From: Xanthomonas arboricola pv. guizotiae
GTDB taxonomy: Bacteria > Pseudomonadota > Gammaproteobacteria > Xanthomonadales > Xanthomonadaceae
DNA: 64,000 nucleotides
NCBI RefSeq assembly: GCF_002940205.1
Contig: NZ_MDSK01000025.1
Location: 1 to 64,000 of the forward strand
Reading direction: 5' to 3'
Position 1 is the first letter of the stretch. Each line of letters starts with the position of its first letter. The notes beneath the pieces were generated by a model. The model saw nothing but the letters and a program-made list of their open reading frames with translations, ran no database searches and was not told where the DNA came from. Below are positions 40,258-49,533 of the stretch, piece after piece. A program made the translations under genes and the position numbers.

Positions 40258-40917
40258 ATGACCCCCCGTTCCCACCGTGCTGCCCGGCGCTCGGACTGCG
40301 ATCGCCGCATCCATGCGGCTGTGCATACGCTGCTTGCCGAGCGCGGCATGCGGCTGAGCATGGATGCGGTGGCCGAGCGCGCCGGCTGCTCCAAGCAGAC
40401 GCTCTACAGTTATTACGGTTGTAAAGAAAACCTGCTGCGCGATGTGCTTCAGGACCATGTGCACCTGGCCACGGTGCCGCTGGGCACCGCCTCGGGCGAG
40501 TTGCGCGAGGATCTGCTGGCCTTCGCGCTGGCCCACCTTGACCGCCTGAACCGCCCGGATGTGCTACAGACCTGCCGGTTGGTGGAAGCCGAATCGCACC
40601 GGTTCCCCGATCAGTCGCAGCAGATCTTCCAGGACGGGGTCGTCGGCATGCAGCAGCGCCTGGCGCAGCGCTTCGAACAGGCGATGCAGGCCGGCCAGCT
40701 GCGCCATGACGATCCGCACTGTATGGCCGAACTGCTGTTGAGCATGATCGTCGGTCTGGATTTCGACCGGCAACGCTTTCAGGTACCCCACCGCGCCGGC
40801 CTTCCCGCCAGGCAGCAGTGGGCGCAATTCGCTGTCGACACCTTCCTGCGCGCATTTGCCGCGGTCGCTGCCACGCCTTCGCTGTCCCCGCTTTCCTTTC
40901 TCACTTCAAGACCCTAA
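40258..40917 (+). CDS. TetR/AcrR family transcriptional regulator of the RND efflux operon
   Basis: 219 residues. The N-terminal helix-turn-helix is clear: LAERGMRLSMDAVAERAGCS, then KQTLYSYYGCKENLLRDVL. The C-terminal two-thirds is an all-helical ligand-binding domain of the AefR-like type (DVLQTCRLVEAESHRFPD). Its stop is only 14 bp before the fusion-protein start, so it is the first gene of the efflux operon rather than divergent. It is expected to repress the operon until a drug or metabolite binds. Confidence 0.88.
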   Translation: MTPRSHRAARRSDCDRRIHAAVHTLLAERGMRLSMDAVAERAGCSKQTLYSYYGCKENLLRDVLQDHVHLATVPLGTASGELREDLLAFALAHLDRLNRPDVLQTCRLVEAESHRFPDQSQQIFQDGVVGMQQRLAQRFEQAMQAGQLRHDDPHCMAELLLSMIVGLDFDRQRFQVPHRAGLPARQQWAQFAVDTFLRAFAAVAATPSLSPLSFLTSRP

Positions 40918-40931
40918 CGGAGTTCCTCCTG

Positions 40932-42239
40932 ATGATCGCCCCGCTCCGCACATTCGGCCTGGCCTGTGCCATCACCCTGGCGCTGGCTGCCTGCAGCAAG
41001 CCCGAACAACAGCAGGCGCCGCCGCCGCCGGAAGTGTCGGTGCTGGAAATGAAGCCGCAGACCCTGCCGCTGGAACGCGACCTGGTCGGCCGGCTGTCGG
41101 CGTTCCGCTCGGCCGACGTGCGTGCGCGCGTGGACGGCGTGCTGCTCAAGCGCCTGTACACCGAAGGCACCGACGTCAAGGAAGGCCAGCCGCTGTTCGA
41201 GATCGACCCGGCGCCGCTGAAGGCCACGCTGCTGCAGGCGCAGGGCCAGCTGGCCGCCGCCGAAGCGACCTATGCCAATGCCAAGATCGCCGCGACGCGT
41301 GCGCGCAGCCTGGCGCCGCAGCAATATGTCTCGCGCGCCGATATCGACACCGCCGAAGCCAACGAGCGGTCGTCCGGTGCGAGCGTGCAGCAGGCGCGCG
41401 GCGCGGTCGAGTCCGCCCGCATCCAGCTCGGTTTCGCCAGCGTCACCTCGCCGATCACCGGACGCGCCGGCATCCAGCGCGTGACCGAAGGTGCGCTGGT
41501 GGGCGCCGGTGAGGCGACCCTGCTGACCACGGTCGACCAGGTCGACCCGCTGTACGTGAACTTTGCGATGAGCAGCGAAGAACTGGCCGCCCTGCGCCAG
41601 GCCCAGAGTAGCGGCAACGTGCAGCTCAGCGGCGATGGCAAGTCCACCATCAACGTGGAACTGGGCAACGGCACGCAGTACCAGCACCCCGGCACCCTGG
41701 ACGTGTCGGCGGTGACGGTGGACCCGAGCACCGGCGCGGTGTCGCTGCGCGCGACCCTGCCCAACCCCGAACAAGCCCTGCTGCCGGGCGCGTTCGTGAC
41801 CTTCAAGGCCAGCCTGGGCCAGCGCAACAACGCCTACCTGCTGCCGCAGCAGGCCGTGCAGCGCGATGCCACCAGCGCCTACGCGCTGGTGCTGGGCAAG
41901 GACGGCAAGGTGGCGCGCAAGAACCTCACCGTCGATGGCCAGCAGAAGGGCCAGTGGATCGTCACCGCGGGCATGACCCCGGGCGACCAGGTGATCGTCG
42001 ACGGCGTGCAGAAGGCCAAGGAAGGCCAGCCGGCCAAGGGCGTGCCGTGGGATCCGAACAAGCCGGCGCAAGGCGGCCAGCCGGGCGCACCGGGCGCGGC
42101 TCCCGCCGCCGCCCAGGGCGGCGGCGCGCAGGCCGCACCGGCAGCCGACACCGCCGATGCAGCGGCACCGGCCGCGCAGGAACAGTCCAAGCCGGACGCT
42201 GCGGCGCAGCCGGCCGACTCCCAGTCCAAGCAGCAGTAA
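40932..42239 (+). CDS. RND efflux membrane-fusion (periplasmic adaptor) lipoprotein
   Basis: 435 residues. Signal peptide with lipobox LALAAC (lipidated Cys21). Barrel-sandwich/lipoyl halves flank a helical hairpin (SADVRARVDGVLLKRLYTEG and PITGRAGIQRVTEGALVGAG), followed by the beta-barrel (VDQVDPLYVNFAMSSEEL) and a membrane-proximal domain. An Ala/Gln/Pro-rich C-terminal tail of about 65 residues is longer than in AcrA. ATG 40932 is preceded by GGAG. Works with the RND pump encoded 12 bp downstream; no outer-membrane channel gene is present, so an unlinked TolC-like protein is needed. Confidence 0.93.
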   Translation: MIAPLRTFGLACAITLALAACSKPEQQQAPPPPEVSVLEMKPQTLPLERDLVGRLSAFRSADVRARVDGVLLKRLYTEGTDVKEGQPLFEIDPAPLKATLLQAQGQLAAAEATYANAKIAATRARSLAPQQYVSRADIDTAEANERSSGASVQQARGAVESARIQLGFASVTSPITGRAGIQRVTEGALVGAGEATLLTTVDQVDPLYVNFAMSSEELAALRQAQSSGNVQLSGDGKSTINVELGNGTQYQHPGTLDVSAVTVDPSTGAVSLRATLPNPEQALLPGAFVTFKASLGQRNNAYLLPQQAVQRDATSAYALVLGKDGKVARKNLTVDGQQKGQWIVTAGMTPGDQVIVDGVQKAKEGQPAKGVPWDPNKPAQGGQPGAPGAAPAAAQGGGAQAAPAADTADAAAPAAQEQSKPDAAAQPADSQSKQQ

Positions 42240-42251
42240 CGGAACCCGGAC

Positions 42252-45200
42252 ATGCCTAAGTTTTTCATCGAACACCCTGTCTTTGCCTGGGTGGTGGCGA
42301 TCCTGATCTCGCTTGCGGGCGTGATCTCGATCCTGAATCTGGGTATCGAGTCGTACCCGACGATCGCCCCGCCGCAGGTCACCGTGACCGCCAACTTCCC
42401 CGGCGCCAGCGCCGATACCACCGAAAAAGCGGTGACCCAGGTCATCGAGCAGCAGCTCACCGGTATCGACCATCTGCTGTACTTCAACTCGTCCTCGGCC
42501 GCCAACGGCCGCGTGACCATCACGCTGACCTTCGAAACCGGCACCGACGCGGATATCGCGCAGGTGCAGGTGCAGAACAAGGTGTCGCTGGCCACGCCGC
42601 GCCTGCCCTCGGAAGTGACCCAGCAGGGCGTGGTGGTGGCCAAGGCCAACGCCGGCTTCCTGATGGTGGCCGCGTTGCGCTCGGACAACCCGTCGATCGA
42701 CCGCGACGCGCTCAACGACATCGTCGGTTCGCGCGTGCTCGAACAGATCTCGCGCGTGCCCGGCGTGGGCAGCACCAACCAGTTCGGCGCCGAGTACGCG
42801 ATGAACATCTGGTTGAACCCGGAGAAGCTGCAGGGCTACAACCTGTCGGCGACCCAGGTGCTGACCGCCGTGCGTAACCAGAACGTGCAGTTCGCCGCCG
42901 GTTCGGTGGGCGCCGACCCGACCCCGGAAGGCATCAGCTTCACCGCCACGGTGTCGGCGGAAGGCCGCTTCAGCTCGCCCGAGCAGTTCGAAAACATCAT
43001 CCTGCGTACCGACAACAACGGCGCCACGGTGCGCTTGAAGGATGTCGCACGGGTCACCGTGGGGCCGAGCACCTACGGCTTCGACACCCAATACAACGGC
43101 AAGCCCACCGGCGCCTTCGGCATCCAGCTATTGCCGGGCGCCAATGCGTTGAACGTGTCCGAGGCGGTCGGTGCCAAGCTCGACGAACTGCAGCCGACCT
43201 TCCCGCAGGGCGTGACCTGGTTTGCGCCGTACGAATCGACCACTTTCGTGCGCATCTCCATCGAGGAAGTGATCCACACGCTGGTGGAAGCCATCGTGCT
43301 GGTGTTCCTGGTGATGCTGCTGTTCCTGCAGAACTTCCGCGCCACCGTGATTCCCACGCTGGTGATTCCGGTCGCACTGCTGGGCACGTTCTTCGGCATG
43401 TACATGATCGGCTTCACCATCAACCAGCTGACGCTGTTTGCGATGGTGCTGGCGATCGGCATCGTGGTCGACGATGCGATCGTGGTGATCGAGAACGTCG
43501 AACGCATCATGAGCGAAGAGCATCTGGAGCCGAAGGCGGCCACCCAGAAGGCGATGACCCAGATCACCGGTGCGGTGGTGGCCATCACCGTGGTGCTGGC
43601 GGCGGTGTTCATCCCCTCCTCGCTGCAACCGGGCGCTTCGGGCGCGATCTACAAGCAGTTCGCGTTGACCATCGCCATGTCGATGGGGTTCTCCGCGTTC
43701 CTGGCGCTGAGCTTCACCCCGGCGCTGTGCGGCGCGTTCCTCAAGTCGACCCATTCGACCAAGAAGAACTGGGTCTACCGCACCTTCGACAAGTACTACG
43801 ACAAGCTGGCGCATCGCTATGTCGGCGTGGTGAGCCACACCCTCAAGCGCTCGCCGCCGTGGATGATCGTGTTCGTGGTGCTGGTGGTGCTGTGCGGCTT
43901 CCTGTTCACCCGCATGCCGGGCAGCTTCCTGCCGGAAGAAGACCAGGGCTTTGCGTTGGCGATCGTGCAGTTGCCGCCGGGCGCGACCAAGATCCGTACC
44001 AACGAAGCGTTCGCGCAGATGCGTGCGGTGCTGGAGAAGCAGCCGGCCGTGGAAGGCATGCTGCAGATCGCCGGCTTCAGCTTCCTGGGCTCGGGCGAAA
44101 ACGTCGGCATGGGCTTCATCCGGCTCAAGCCGTGGGAAGAGCGCGATGTGACCGCAGATGAGCTGATCAAGCAACTCAACGGCGCCTTCTACGGCATCAA
44201 GGGCGCGCAGATCTTCGTGGTCAACCTGCCCACCGTGCAGGGCCTTGGCCAGTTCGGCGGCTTCGACATGTGGCTGCAGGACCGCTCCGGCGCAGGCCAG
44301 CAAGCCCTGACCCAGGCGCGCAACATCGTGCTGGGCAAGGCGGCGGAAAGGCAGGACACCATGGTGGGCGTGCGCCCGAACGGGCTGGAAGACGCGCCGC
44401 AGCTGCAGCTGCACGTGGACCGCGTGCAGGCGCAGTCGATGGGCCTGGACGTCAGCGACGTCTACAGCTCGATCCAGCTGATGCTCGCGCCTGTCTACAT
44501 CAACGACTACTTTTCCGAAGGCCGCATCAAACGCGTCAACATCCGTGCCGACGACCAGTTCCGTACCGGCCCCGAGTCGCTGCGCAGCTTCTTCAGCCCC
44601 AGCGCCACGGCCACCGGTGCCGATGGTCAGCCGGGGATGATTCCGCTGAGCAATGTGGTCAAGGCCGACTGGACCTACGCCTCGCCGGCACTGAACCGCT
44701 ACAACGGCTATTCGGCGGTGAATATCGTCGGCAACCCGGCTCCGGGCGGCAGCTCCGGCCAGGCGATGACCGCGATGGAGGAGATCGTCAACAACGACCT
44801 GCCGCCGGGCTTCGGGTTTGACTGGAGCGGCATGTCGTACCAGGAAATCATTGCCGGTAATGCGGCCACGCTGCTGCTGGCGTTGTCGGTCGTGGTGGTG
44901 TTCCTGTGCCTGGCCGCCCTCTACGAGAGCTGGTCGATTCCGGTGGCGGTGCTGATGGTGGTGCCGATTGGCGTGCTGGGCGCGATCACCTTCTCGATGC
45001 TGCGCGGCCTGCCGAACGATCTGTACTTCAAGATCGGCATGATCACGGTGATCGGCCTGGCGGCCAAGAACGCGATCCTGATCGTGGAGTTCGCGGTGGA
45101 GCAGCGTGCGGCGGGCAAGACGCTGCGCGAGGCGACGCTGGAAGCGGCGCATCTGCGCTTCCGCCCGATCCTGATGACCTCGTTCGCCTTCATCCTGGGC

Positions 45201-45422
45201 GTGCTGCCGCTGGCCATCTCCACCGGTGCCGGCGCCAACTCGCGTCACTCCATCGGTACCGGCGTGATCGGCGGCATGGTGTTCGCCACCGTGCTCGGCG
45301 TGATCTTCATCCCGCTGTTCTTCGTGGTGGTGCGCCGCATGCTGGGCGACAAGCTGGACGAACAGTCCAAGGAATACCTGGTCGCACAGAACGACTCGGG
45401 GACGCATCGTCCGGATCGCTGA
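42252..45422 (+). CDS. RND multidrug efflux permease, HAE1 (AcrB/MexB) family
   Basis: 1056 residues, trimeric inner-membrane pump. Opens MPKFFIEHPVFAWVVAILIS as all HAE1 pumps do. The proton-relay pair is present in GIVVDDAIVVIENVERI (TM4), and the later TM10-11 segments include LAAKNAILIVEFA and FRPILMTSFAFILGVLPLAI. Two large periplasmic loops carry FPGASADTTEKAVTQVIEQQ and SYQEIIAGN. Together with the adaptor this forms a broad-range drug pump, with the TetR gene ahead as regulator. Confidence 0.96.
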   Translation: MPKFFIEHPVFAWVVAILISLAGVISILNLGIESYPTIAPPQVTVTANFPGASADTTEKAVTQVIEQQLTGIDHLLYFNSSSAANGRVTITLTFETGTDADIAQVQVQNKVSLATPRLPSEVTQQGVVVAKANAGFLMVAALRSDNPSIDRDALNDIVGSRVLEQISRVPGVGSTNQFGAEYAMNIWLNPEKLQGYNLSATQVLTAVRNQNVQFAAGSVGADPTPEGISFTATVSAEGRFSSPEQFENIILRTDNNGATVRLKDVARVTVGPSTYGFDTQYNGKPTGAFGIQLLPGANALNVSEAVGAKLDELQPTFPQGVTWFAPYESTTFVRISIEEVIHTLVEAIVLVFLVMLLFLQNFRATVIPTLVIPVALLGTFFGMYMIGFTINQLTLFAMVLAIGIVVDDAIVVIENVERIMSEEHLEPKAATQKAMTQITGAVVAITVVLAAVFIPSSLQPGASGAIYKQFALTIAMSMGFSAFLALSFTPALCGAFLKSTHSTKKNWVYRTFDKYYDKLAHRYVGVVSHTLKRSPPWMIVFVVLVVLCGFLFTRMPGSFLPEEDQGFALAIVQLPPGATKIRTNEAFAQMRAVLEKQPAVEGMLQIAGFSFLGSGENVGMGFIRLKPWEERDVTADELIKQLNGAFYGIKGAQIFVVNLPTVQGLGQFGGFDMWLQDRSGAGQQALTQARNIVLGKAAERQDTMVGVRPNGLEDAPQLQLHVDRVQAQSMGLDVSDVYSSIQLMLAPVYINDYFSEGRIKRVNIRADDQFRTGPESLRSFFSPSATATGADGQPGMIPLSNVVKADWTYASPALNRYNGYSAVNIVGNPAPGGSSGQAMTAMEEIVNNDLPPGFGFDWSGMSYQEIIAGNAATLLLALSVVVVFLCLAALYESWSIPVAVLMVVPIGVLGAITFSMLRGLPNDLYFKIGMITVIGLAAKNAILIVEFAVEQRAAGKTLREATLEAAHLRFRPILMTSFAFILGVLPLAISTGAGANSRHSIGTGVIGGMVFATVLGVIFIPLFFVVVRRMLGDKLDEQSKEYLVAQNDSGTHRPDR

Positions 45423-45446
45423 TCCCGGACATGGCGCAGAACGAAG

Positions 45447-45474
45447 AGCCCCGGCAGTGCCGGGGCTTTTTTTT
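45447..45474 (+). terminator. intrinsic terminator of the RND operon
   Basis: A 9-bp perfect GC-rich stem (AGCCCCGGC, 45447-45455, with 45459-45467), 3-base loop, followed by a run of eight T. It starts 25 bp after the pump stop codon. Confidence 0.9.
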
Positions 45475-45480
45475 GGGCGG

Positions 45481-45847
45481 CGCTCCCGTGATGCCCCGTG
45501 GCGGGGATGGGCGCGACGGGCCTTGCCGGTAACGCCCGTCGCGCCCAAGGGCGCTCCTACGGGGTAGCGGGGATTGGTGACACGGGGTGATTGGGCAAGA
45601 CCGCATAGCGTGATTTGCGACAAACGCCCCCGCCGTCGTAGGAGCGCACCCGGGCGCGACGGGCCTTGCCGGTAACGCCCATCGCGCCCAAGGGCGCTCC
45701 TACGGGGTAGCGGGGATTGGTGACATGGGGGTGATTGGGCAAGACCGCATAGCGCGATCTACAACAAACGCCCCCGCCGTCGTAGGAGCGCACCCGGGCG
45801 CGACGGGCCTTGCCGGTAACGCCCGTCGCGCCCGGGTGCGCTCCTAC
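45481..45847. repeat. second array of GTAG/CTAC palindromic repeats (three units, 144-bp period)
   Basis: Complete units start GTAGGAGCGCACCCGGGCGC at 45638 and 45782 and end GCGCTCCTAC at 45703 and 45847; a first unit ending at 45560 has a worn left arm. Each has the central GTAACGCCC. The linker between units (ggggtagcggggattggtga and on through gattgggcaagaccgcatag) differs from that of the array at 19848, but the palindromes are the same family. It lies between the pump terminator and the fruR stop. Confidence 0.85.
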
Positions 45848-45861
45848 GATATGGCGGGCGG

Positions 45862-46851
45862 CTAGGTGCGCGGGCGTGCGCCGGTGGAGCCGCGGACCAC
45901 GCAGCGGCCGGTCATCACCATGCGGCGGATCGGCAGCTGCGGATTGCTCAAGCGTTCCAGCAGCAGCGACATCGCCGCGCGGCCCATGTCCTCGACCGGC
46001 TGCTCGACCACGGTAATGCCCGGCTCGACCAGATCGGTCCAGCGCTCGTTGTCGAAACCGGCCAGGGCCAGGTCGTCGGGCAGGCGCAGACCAGCGGTGC
46101 GGGCGGCCTTGAGCGCGCCCATCAACAGCAGGCTGTTGCTGGTGACGATGGCGTCGGGCCGGTCCGCGCTGGCCAGCCATTGGCCGACTTCGGCGATCGC
46201 CGCTTCGGCGGTGGGCGCCACTTCACGATAGGCAGGCGCCAGCCCTGGCGCCGCCATCGCGGCCAGATAGCCTTTGCGGCGCTCGGTCGCGGTGGTGCTG
46301 GTGCCGAACAGCCCGCCGATGCGCCGATACCCCTGCTCCTGCAGATGCGCCACCAGTTCGCCCATGGCTGCGGCGTTGTCCAGCACCACGCTGTCGTAGC
46401 GGCTGCCGGGGCCGGCGCGGTCCACCAGCACGGTCGGGTAGTCCAGCACCAGCTCATGCATGCGCCCGACCGTGCTGCGGGTCGGCGCGAAGATCAGCCC
46501 GGTGATGCGCTCTTCCTGCATCAATTGCAGGTACAGCGCCTCGCGCTCGGGGTCTTCGTCGGTATTGCACAGGGTCACGCGCATGCCGGCGCGATAGGCC
46601 ACTTCCTCCACCGCGCGGATCAGCGCGGTGAAGTACGGGTTGCGGATGTCGGCGACGATCACTCCCAGGATGCCGGACTGCTGGGACCGCAGGCGGCGCG
46701 CCATCAGGTTGGGCCGGTAGCCGGTCTGGCGTACTGCCGCCTCGACCTTGGCCCGCACCTCCTCGCTGACCGGGCCGGTGCCCAGCGCACGCGAGACCGT
46801 CGATTTGGACACCCCGGCCACACGGGCCACGTCATTGATGCTGATGCTCAC
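45862..46851 (-). CDS. fruR: LacI-family repressor of the fructose PTS operon, FruR
   Basis: 329 residues from a GTG start at 46851. The helix-turn-helix is SINDVARVAGVSKSTVSRAL and the hinge helix follows in PNLMARRLRSQQSG. The periplasmic-binding-like effector domain (GILGVIVADIRNPYFTALIR onward, VTSNSLLLMGALKAA, ALAGFDNERWTDLV) would bind a sugar phosphate, by analogy fructose 1-phosphate. It is transcribed divergently from fruB; an operator-like palindrome overlaps its start, indicating autoregulation, and a perfect one precedes fruB. Confidence 0.9.
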   Translation of the reverse strand: MSISINDVARVAGVSKSTVSRALGTGPVSEEVRAKVEAAVRQTGYRPNLMARRLRSQQSGILGVIVADIRNPYFTALIRAVEEVAYRAGMRVTLCNTDEDPEREALYLQLMQEERITGLIFAPTRSTVGRMHELVLDYPTVLVDRAGPGSRYDSVVLDNAAAMGELVAHLQEQGYRRIGGLFGTSTTATERRKGYLAAMAAPGLAPAYREVAPTAEAAIAEVGQWLASADRPDAIVTSNSLLLMGALKAARTAGLRLPDDLALAGFDNERWTDLVEPGITVVEQPVEDMGRAAMSLLLERLSNPQLPIRRMVMTGRCVVRGSTGARPRT

Positions 46852-46852
46852 T

Positions 46853-46864
46853 GGGACCGTTCCC
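46853..46864. promoter_or_regulatory. FruR operator-like half-perfect palindrome at the fruR start
   Basis: GGGACCGTTCCC differs by one base from the core GGGAACGTTCCC of the perfect site upstream of fruB. It lies one base outside the fruR start codon, where a bound repressor would block its own expression. Confidence 0.7.
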
Positions 46865-46960
46865 GCTCCATTTGCGCGCCTACTGCCAGGCGTCCTGTTC
46901 CGTCCGAATGCTAACCCGAAAGCACTACGGCGTTTTTGTGCAGTGCACATTGACGCCAGG

Positions 46961-46978
46961 AGTGGGAACGTTCCCACT
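46961..46978. promoter_or_regulatory. FruR operator upstream of fruB (perfect 18-bp palindrome)
   Basis: AGTGGGAACGTTCCCACT is fully self-complementary and lies 36 bp before the fruB start, so it overlaps or abuts the promoter. A central CG with flanking inverted halves is typical of LacI-family operators. The match with the second site beside fruR supports assignment to FruR. Confidence 0.85.
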
Positions 46979-47013
46979 ATACTTCCCAACCCGTTCCTAC
47001 CCCGGAGTCCGTC

Positions 47014-49533
47014 TTGTCCTCTCCGTCGCCAGCCGCCCCCGTCACTCCCGAACTCGTGCGCCTGCGTGCCCATGCCCGCGACAAGGACGATGCCATCGCA
47101 CAGGCCGCCCAGTTGCTGGTCGCCGCCGGCTGCGTGGCGCCGGGCTACGACGCCAGCATGCGGCGCCGCGAAGGCCTGGCGAACACCTTCCTCGGCCATG
47201 GCCTGGCGATCCCGCATGGCGTGGGCGAAGACCGCCATCTGGTGCGCCGCGACGGCATCGCGGTGCTGCAGTTGCCCGAGGGGGTGGAGTGGAACCCGGG
47301 CCAGACCACCCGGCTGGTGGTCGGTATCGCCGCCCAGTCCGACACCCACATCACCCTGCTGCGCCGGCTGACCCGCCTGATCCAGGACCCGGCCCAGCTG
47401 GAAGCGCTGTTCAGCACCGACGACCCCGGCGTGATCGTGGCGGCCCTGACCGGCGACCGCGCGCCCGACACCAGCGCCGCGCCGGCCACCGATCTGGCCG
47501 AAACATTCGAGTGGACGATTGCTTACCCCAGCGGCCTGCATGCCCGTCCGGCCACCCGCTGGGCCGAGACCGCGCGCGGTTTCTCGGCGCGCGCCCAGGT
47601 GCGCGCCGGCGACCAGGCCGCCGATGCCAAGAGCCTGGTCGGCCTGCTGCAGTTGGGCCTGCGTGCCGGCGACAGCATCACCGTCTCGGCCGAAGGCAGC
47701 GACGCTAGCGCGCTGCTCAAGCGCCTGCGCGCAGTGATGGACAGCCTGACGGCGCAGGAAAAGGCCGATGCCGAACGCGCCGCGCAACGCCGCGCCGCCC
47801 CGGTGGTCGGCTGGACGCCGCCGCAGGCGCAACCGGCCATCGTCGGCATCGGCGCCAGCCCGGGCGTGGCGATCGGCATCGTGCACCGCCTGCGCGCGGC
47901 GCAGACCGAGGTGGCCGATCAACCGGTCGGCCTGGGCGATGGCGGCGCACTGCTGCACGACGCGCTGACCCGCACCCGCCAGCAACTGGCGGCGATCCAG
48001 GACGACACCCAGCGCCGGCTCGGCGCCTCGGATGCGGCGATCTTCAAGGCCCAGGCCGAACTGCTCAACGACACCGACCTGATCACCCGCACCTGCCAGC
48101 TGATGGTCGAAGGCCACGGCGTGGCGTGGTCCTGGCACCAGGCGGTGGAACAGATCGCCTCGGGCCTGGCCGCACTCGGCAACCCGGTTCTGGCCGGCCG
48201 CGCGGCCGACCTGCGCGACGTCGGCCGCCGCGTGCTGGCCCAGCTCGACCCGGCCGCTGCAGGCGCCGGCCTGACCGACCTGCCCGAGCAGCCCTGCATC
48301 CTGCTGGCCGGCGATCTGTCGCCGTCGGACACCGCCAACCTGGACACCACGCGCGTGCTCGGCCTGGCCACCGCGCAAGGCGGGCCGACCTCGCATACCG
48401 CGATCCTGTCGCGCACGCTCGGCCTGCCGGCGCTGGTCGCGGCCGGCGGCCAACTCATGGATATCGAAGACGGCGTCACCGCCATCATCGACGGCAGCAG
48501 CGGGCGGCTGTACATCAACCCGTCCGAACTCGATCTGGACGCCGCGCGCGCGCATATCGCCGAACAGCAGGCGATCCGCGAGCGCGAAGCCGCGCAGCGC
48601 GCATTGCCGGCCGACACCAGCGACGGCCACCACATCGACATCGGCGCCAACGTCAACCTGCCCGACCAGGTCGCGCTGGCGCTGACCCAGGGCGCCGAAG
48701 GCGTGGGCCTGATGCGCACCGAATTCCTGTTCCTGGAAAGCGGCCGCACCCCCAGCGAGGACGAACAACACGCCACGTATCTGGCGATGGCGCAGGCGCT
48801 GGACGGCCGCCCGCTGATCGTGCGCGCGCTGGACATCGGCGGCGACAAACAGGTGGCGCATCTGGAACTGCCGCACGAGGAAAACCCGTTCCTGGGCGTG
48901 CGCGGCGCGCGCCTGCTGCTGCGTCGCCCCGACCTGCTGGAGCCGCAACTGCGTGCGCTGTACCGCGCCGCCAGGGACGGTGCGCGGCTGTCGATCATGT
49001 TCCCGATGATCACCTCGGTGCCGGAGCTGATCGCGCTGCGCGCCATCTGCGCACGCATCCGCACCGACCTCGACGCGCCGGAAGTGCCGATCGGCATCAT
49101 GATCGAAGTGCCCGCCGCCGCCGCGCAGGCCGACGTGCTGGCGCGCCACGCGGACTTCTTCTCCATCGGCACCAACGATCTCACCCAGTACGTGCTGGCG
49201 ATCGATCGCCAGAACCCGGAACTGGCCGCCGAAGCCGACAGCCTGCATCCGGCGGTGCTGCGCATGATCCGCAGCACGATCGATGGTGCGCGCAAACACG
49301 ACCGCTGGGTCGGCGTGTGCGGCGGGCTGGCCGGCGATCCGTTCGGCGCCAGCCTGCTGGCCGGCCTGGGCGTGCAGGAATTGTCGATGACCCCCAACGA
49401 CATCCCGGCGGTCAAGGCACGCCTGCGTGGCGCCGCGTTGAGCCAGCTACAGCAGCTCGCCGGGCAGGCGCTGAACTGCGAAACCGCCGAACAGGTGCGC
49501 GCGTTGGAAGCCAAGCGCGAGGACGCGGCATGA
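47014..49533 (+). CDS. fruB: multiphosphoryl transfer protein, fructose PTS EIIA-HPr-EI fusion
   Basis: 839 residues, cytoplasmic phosphorelay that passes phosphate from PEP to FruA. Domain order: EIIA-Fru (1 to about 150; phospho-His68 in AIPHGVGED), HPr (about 165-250; His176 in SGLHARPA and a Ser in AKSLVGLLQLGL at the regulatory-serine position), and EI (about 275-835; His461 in GGPTSHTAILSR, PEP site LMRTEFLFLESGR and NDLTQYVLAIDRQ). TTG start at 47014, after CCGGAG. ATGA overlap with fruK implies coupling. Confidence 0.96.
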   Translation: MSSPSPAAPVTPELVRLRAHARDKDDAIAQAAQLLVAAGCVAPGYDASMRRREGLANTFLGHGLAIPHGVGEDRHLVRRDGIAVLQLPEGVEWNPGQTTRLVVGIAAQSDTHITLLRRLTRLIQDPAQLEALFSTDDPGVIVAALTGDRAPDTSAAPATDLAETFEWTIAYPSGLHARPATRWAETARGFSARAQVRAGDQAADAKSLVGLLQLGLRAGDSITVSAEGSDASALLKRLRAVMDSLTAQEKADAERAAQRRAAPVVGWTPPQAQPAIVGIGASPGVAIGIVHRLRAAQTEVADQPVGLGDGGALLHDALTRTRQQLAAIQDDTQRRLGASDAAIFKAQAELLNDTDLITRTCQLMVEGHGVAWSWHQAVEQIASGLAALGNPVLAGRAADLRDVGRRVLAQLDPAAAGAGLTDLPEQPCILLAGDLSPSDTANLDTTRVLGLATAQGGPTSHTAILSRTLGLPALVAAGGQLMDIEDGVTAIIDGSSGRLYINPSELDLDAARAHIAEQQAIREREAAQRALPADTSDGHHIDIGANVNLPDQVALALTQGAEGVGLMRTEFLFLESGRTPSEDEQHATYLAMAQALDGRPLIVRALDIGGDKQVAHLELPHEENPFLGVRGARLLLRRPDLLEPQLRALYRAARDGARLSIMFPMITSVPELIALRAICARIRTDLDAPEVPIGIMIEVPAAAAQADVLARHADFFSIGTNDLTQYVLAIDRQNPELAAEADSLHPAVLRMIRSTIDGARKHDRWVGVCGGLAGDPFGASLLAGLGVQELSMTPNDIPAVKARLRGAALSQLQQLAGQALNCETAEQVRALEAKREDAA

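Noticed and set aside
43128-45623. 831-codon minus-strand ORF opposite the RND pump
   Set aside because: His/Gln/Arg-rich composition is the antisense of a conserved membrane protein; no family features.
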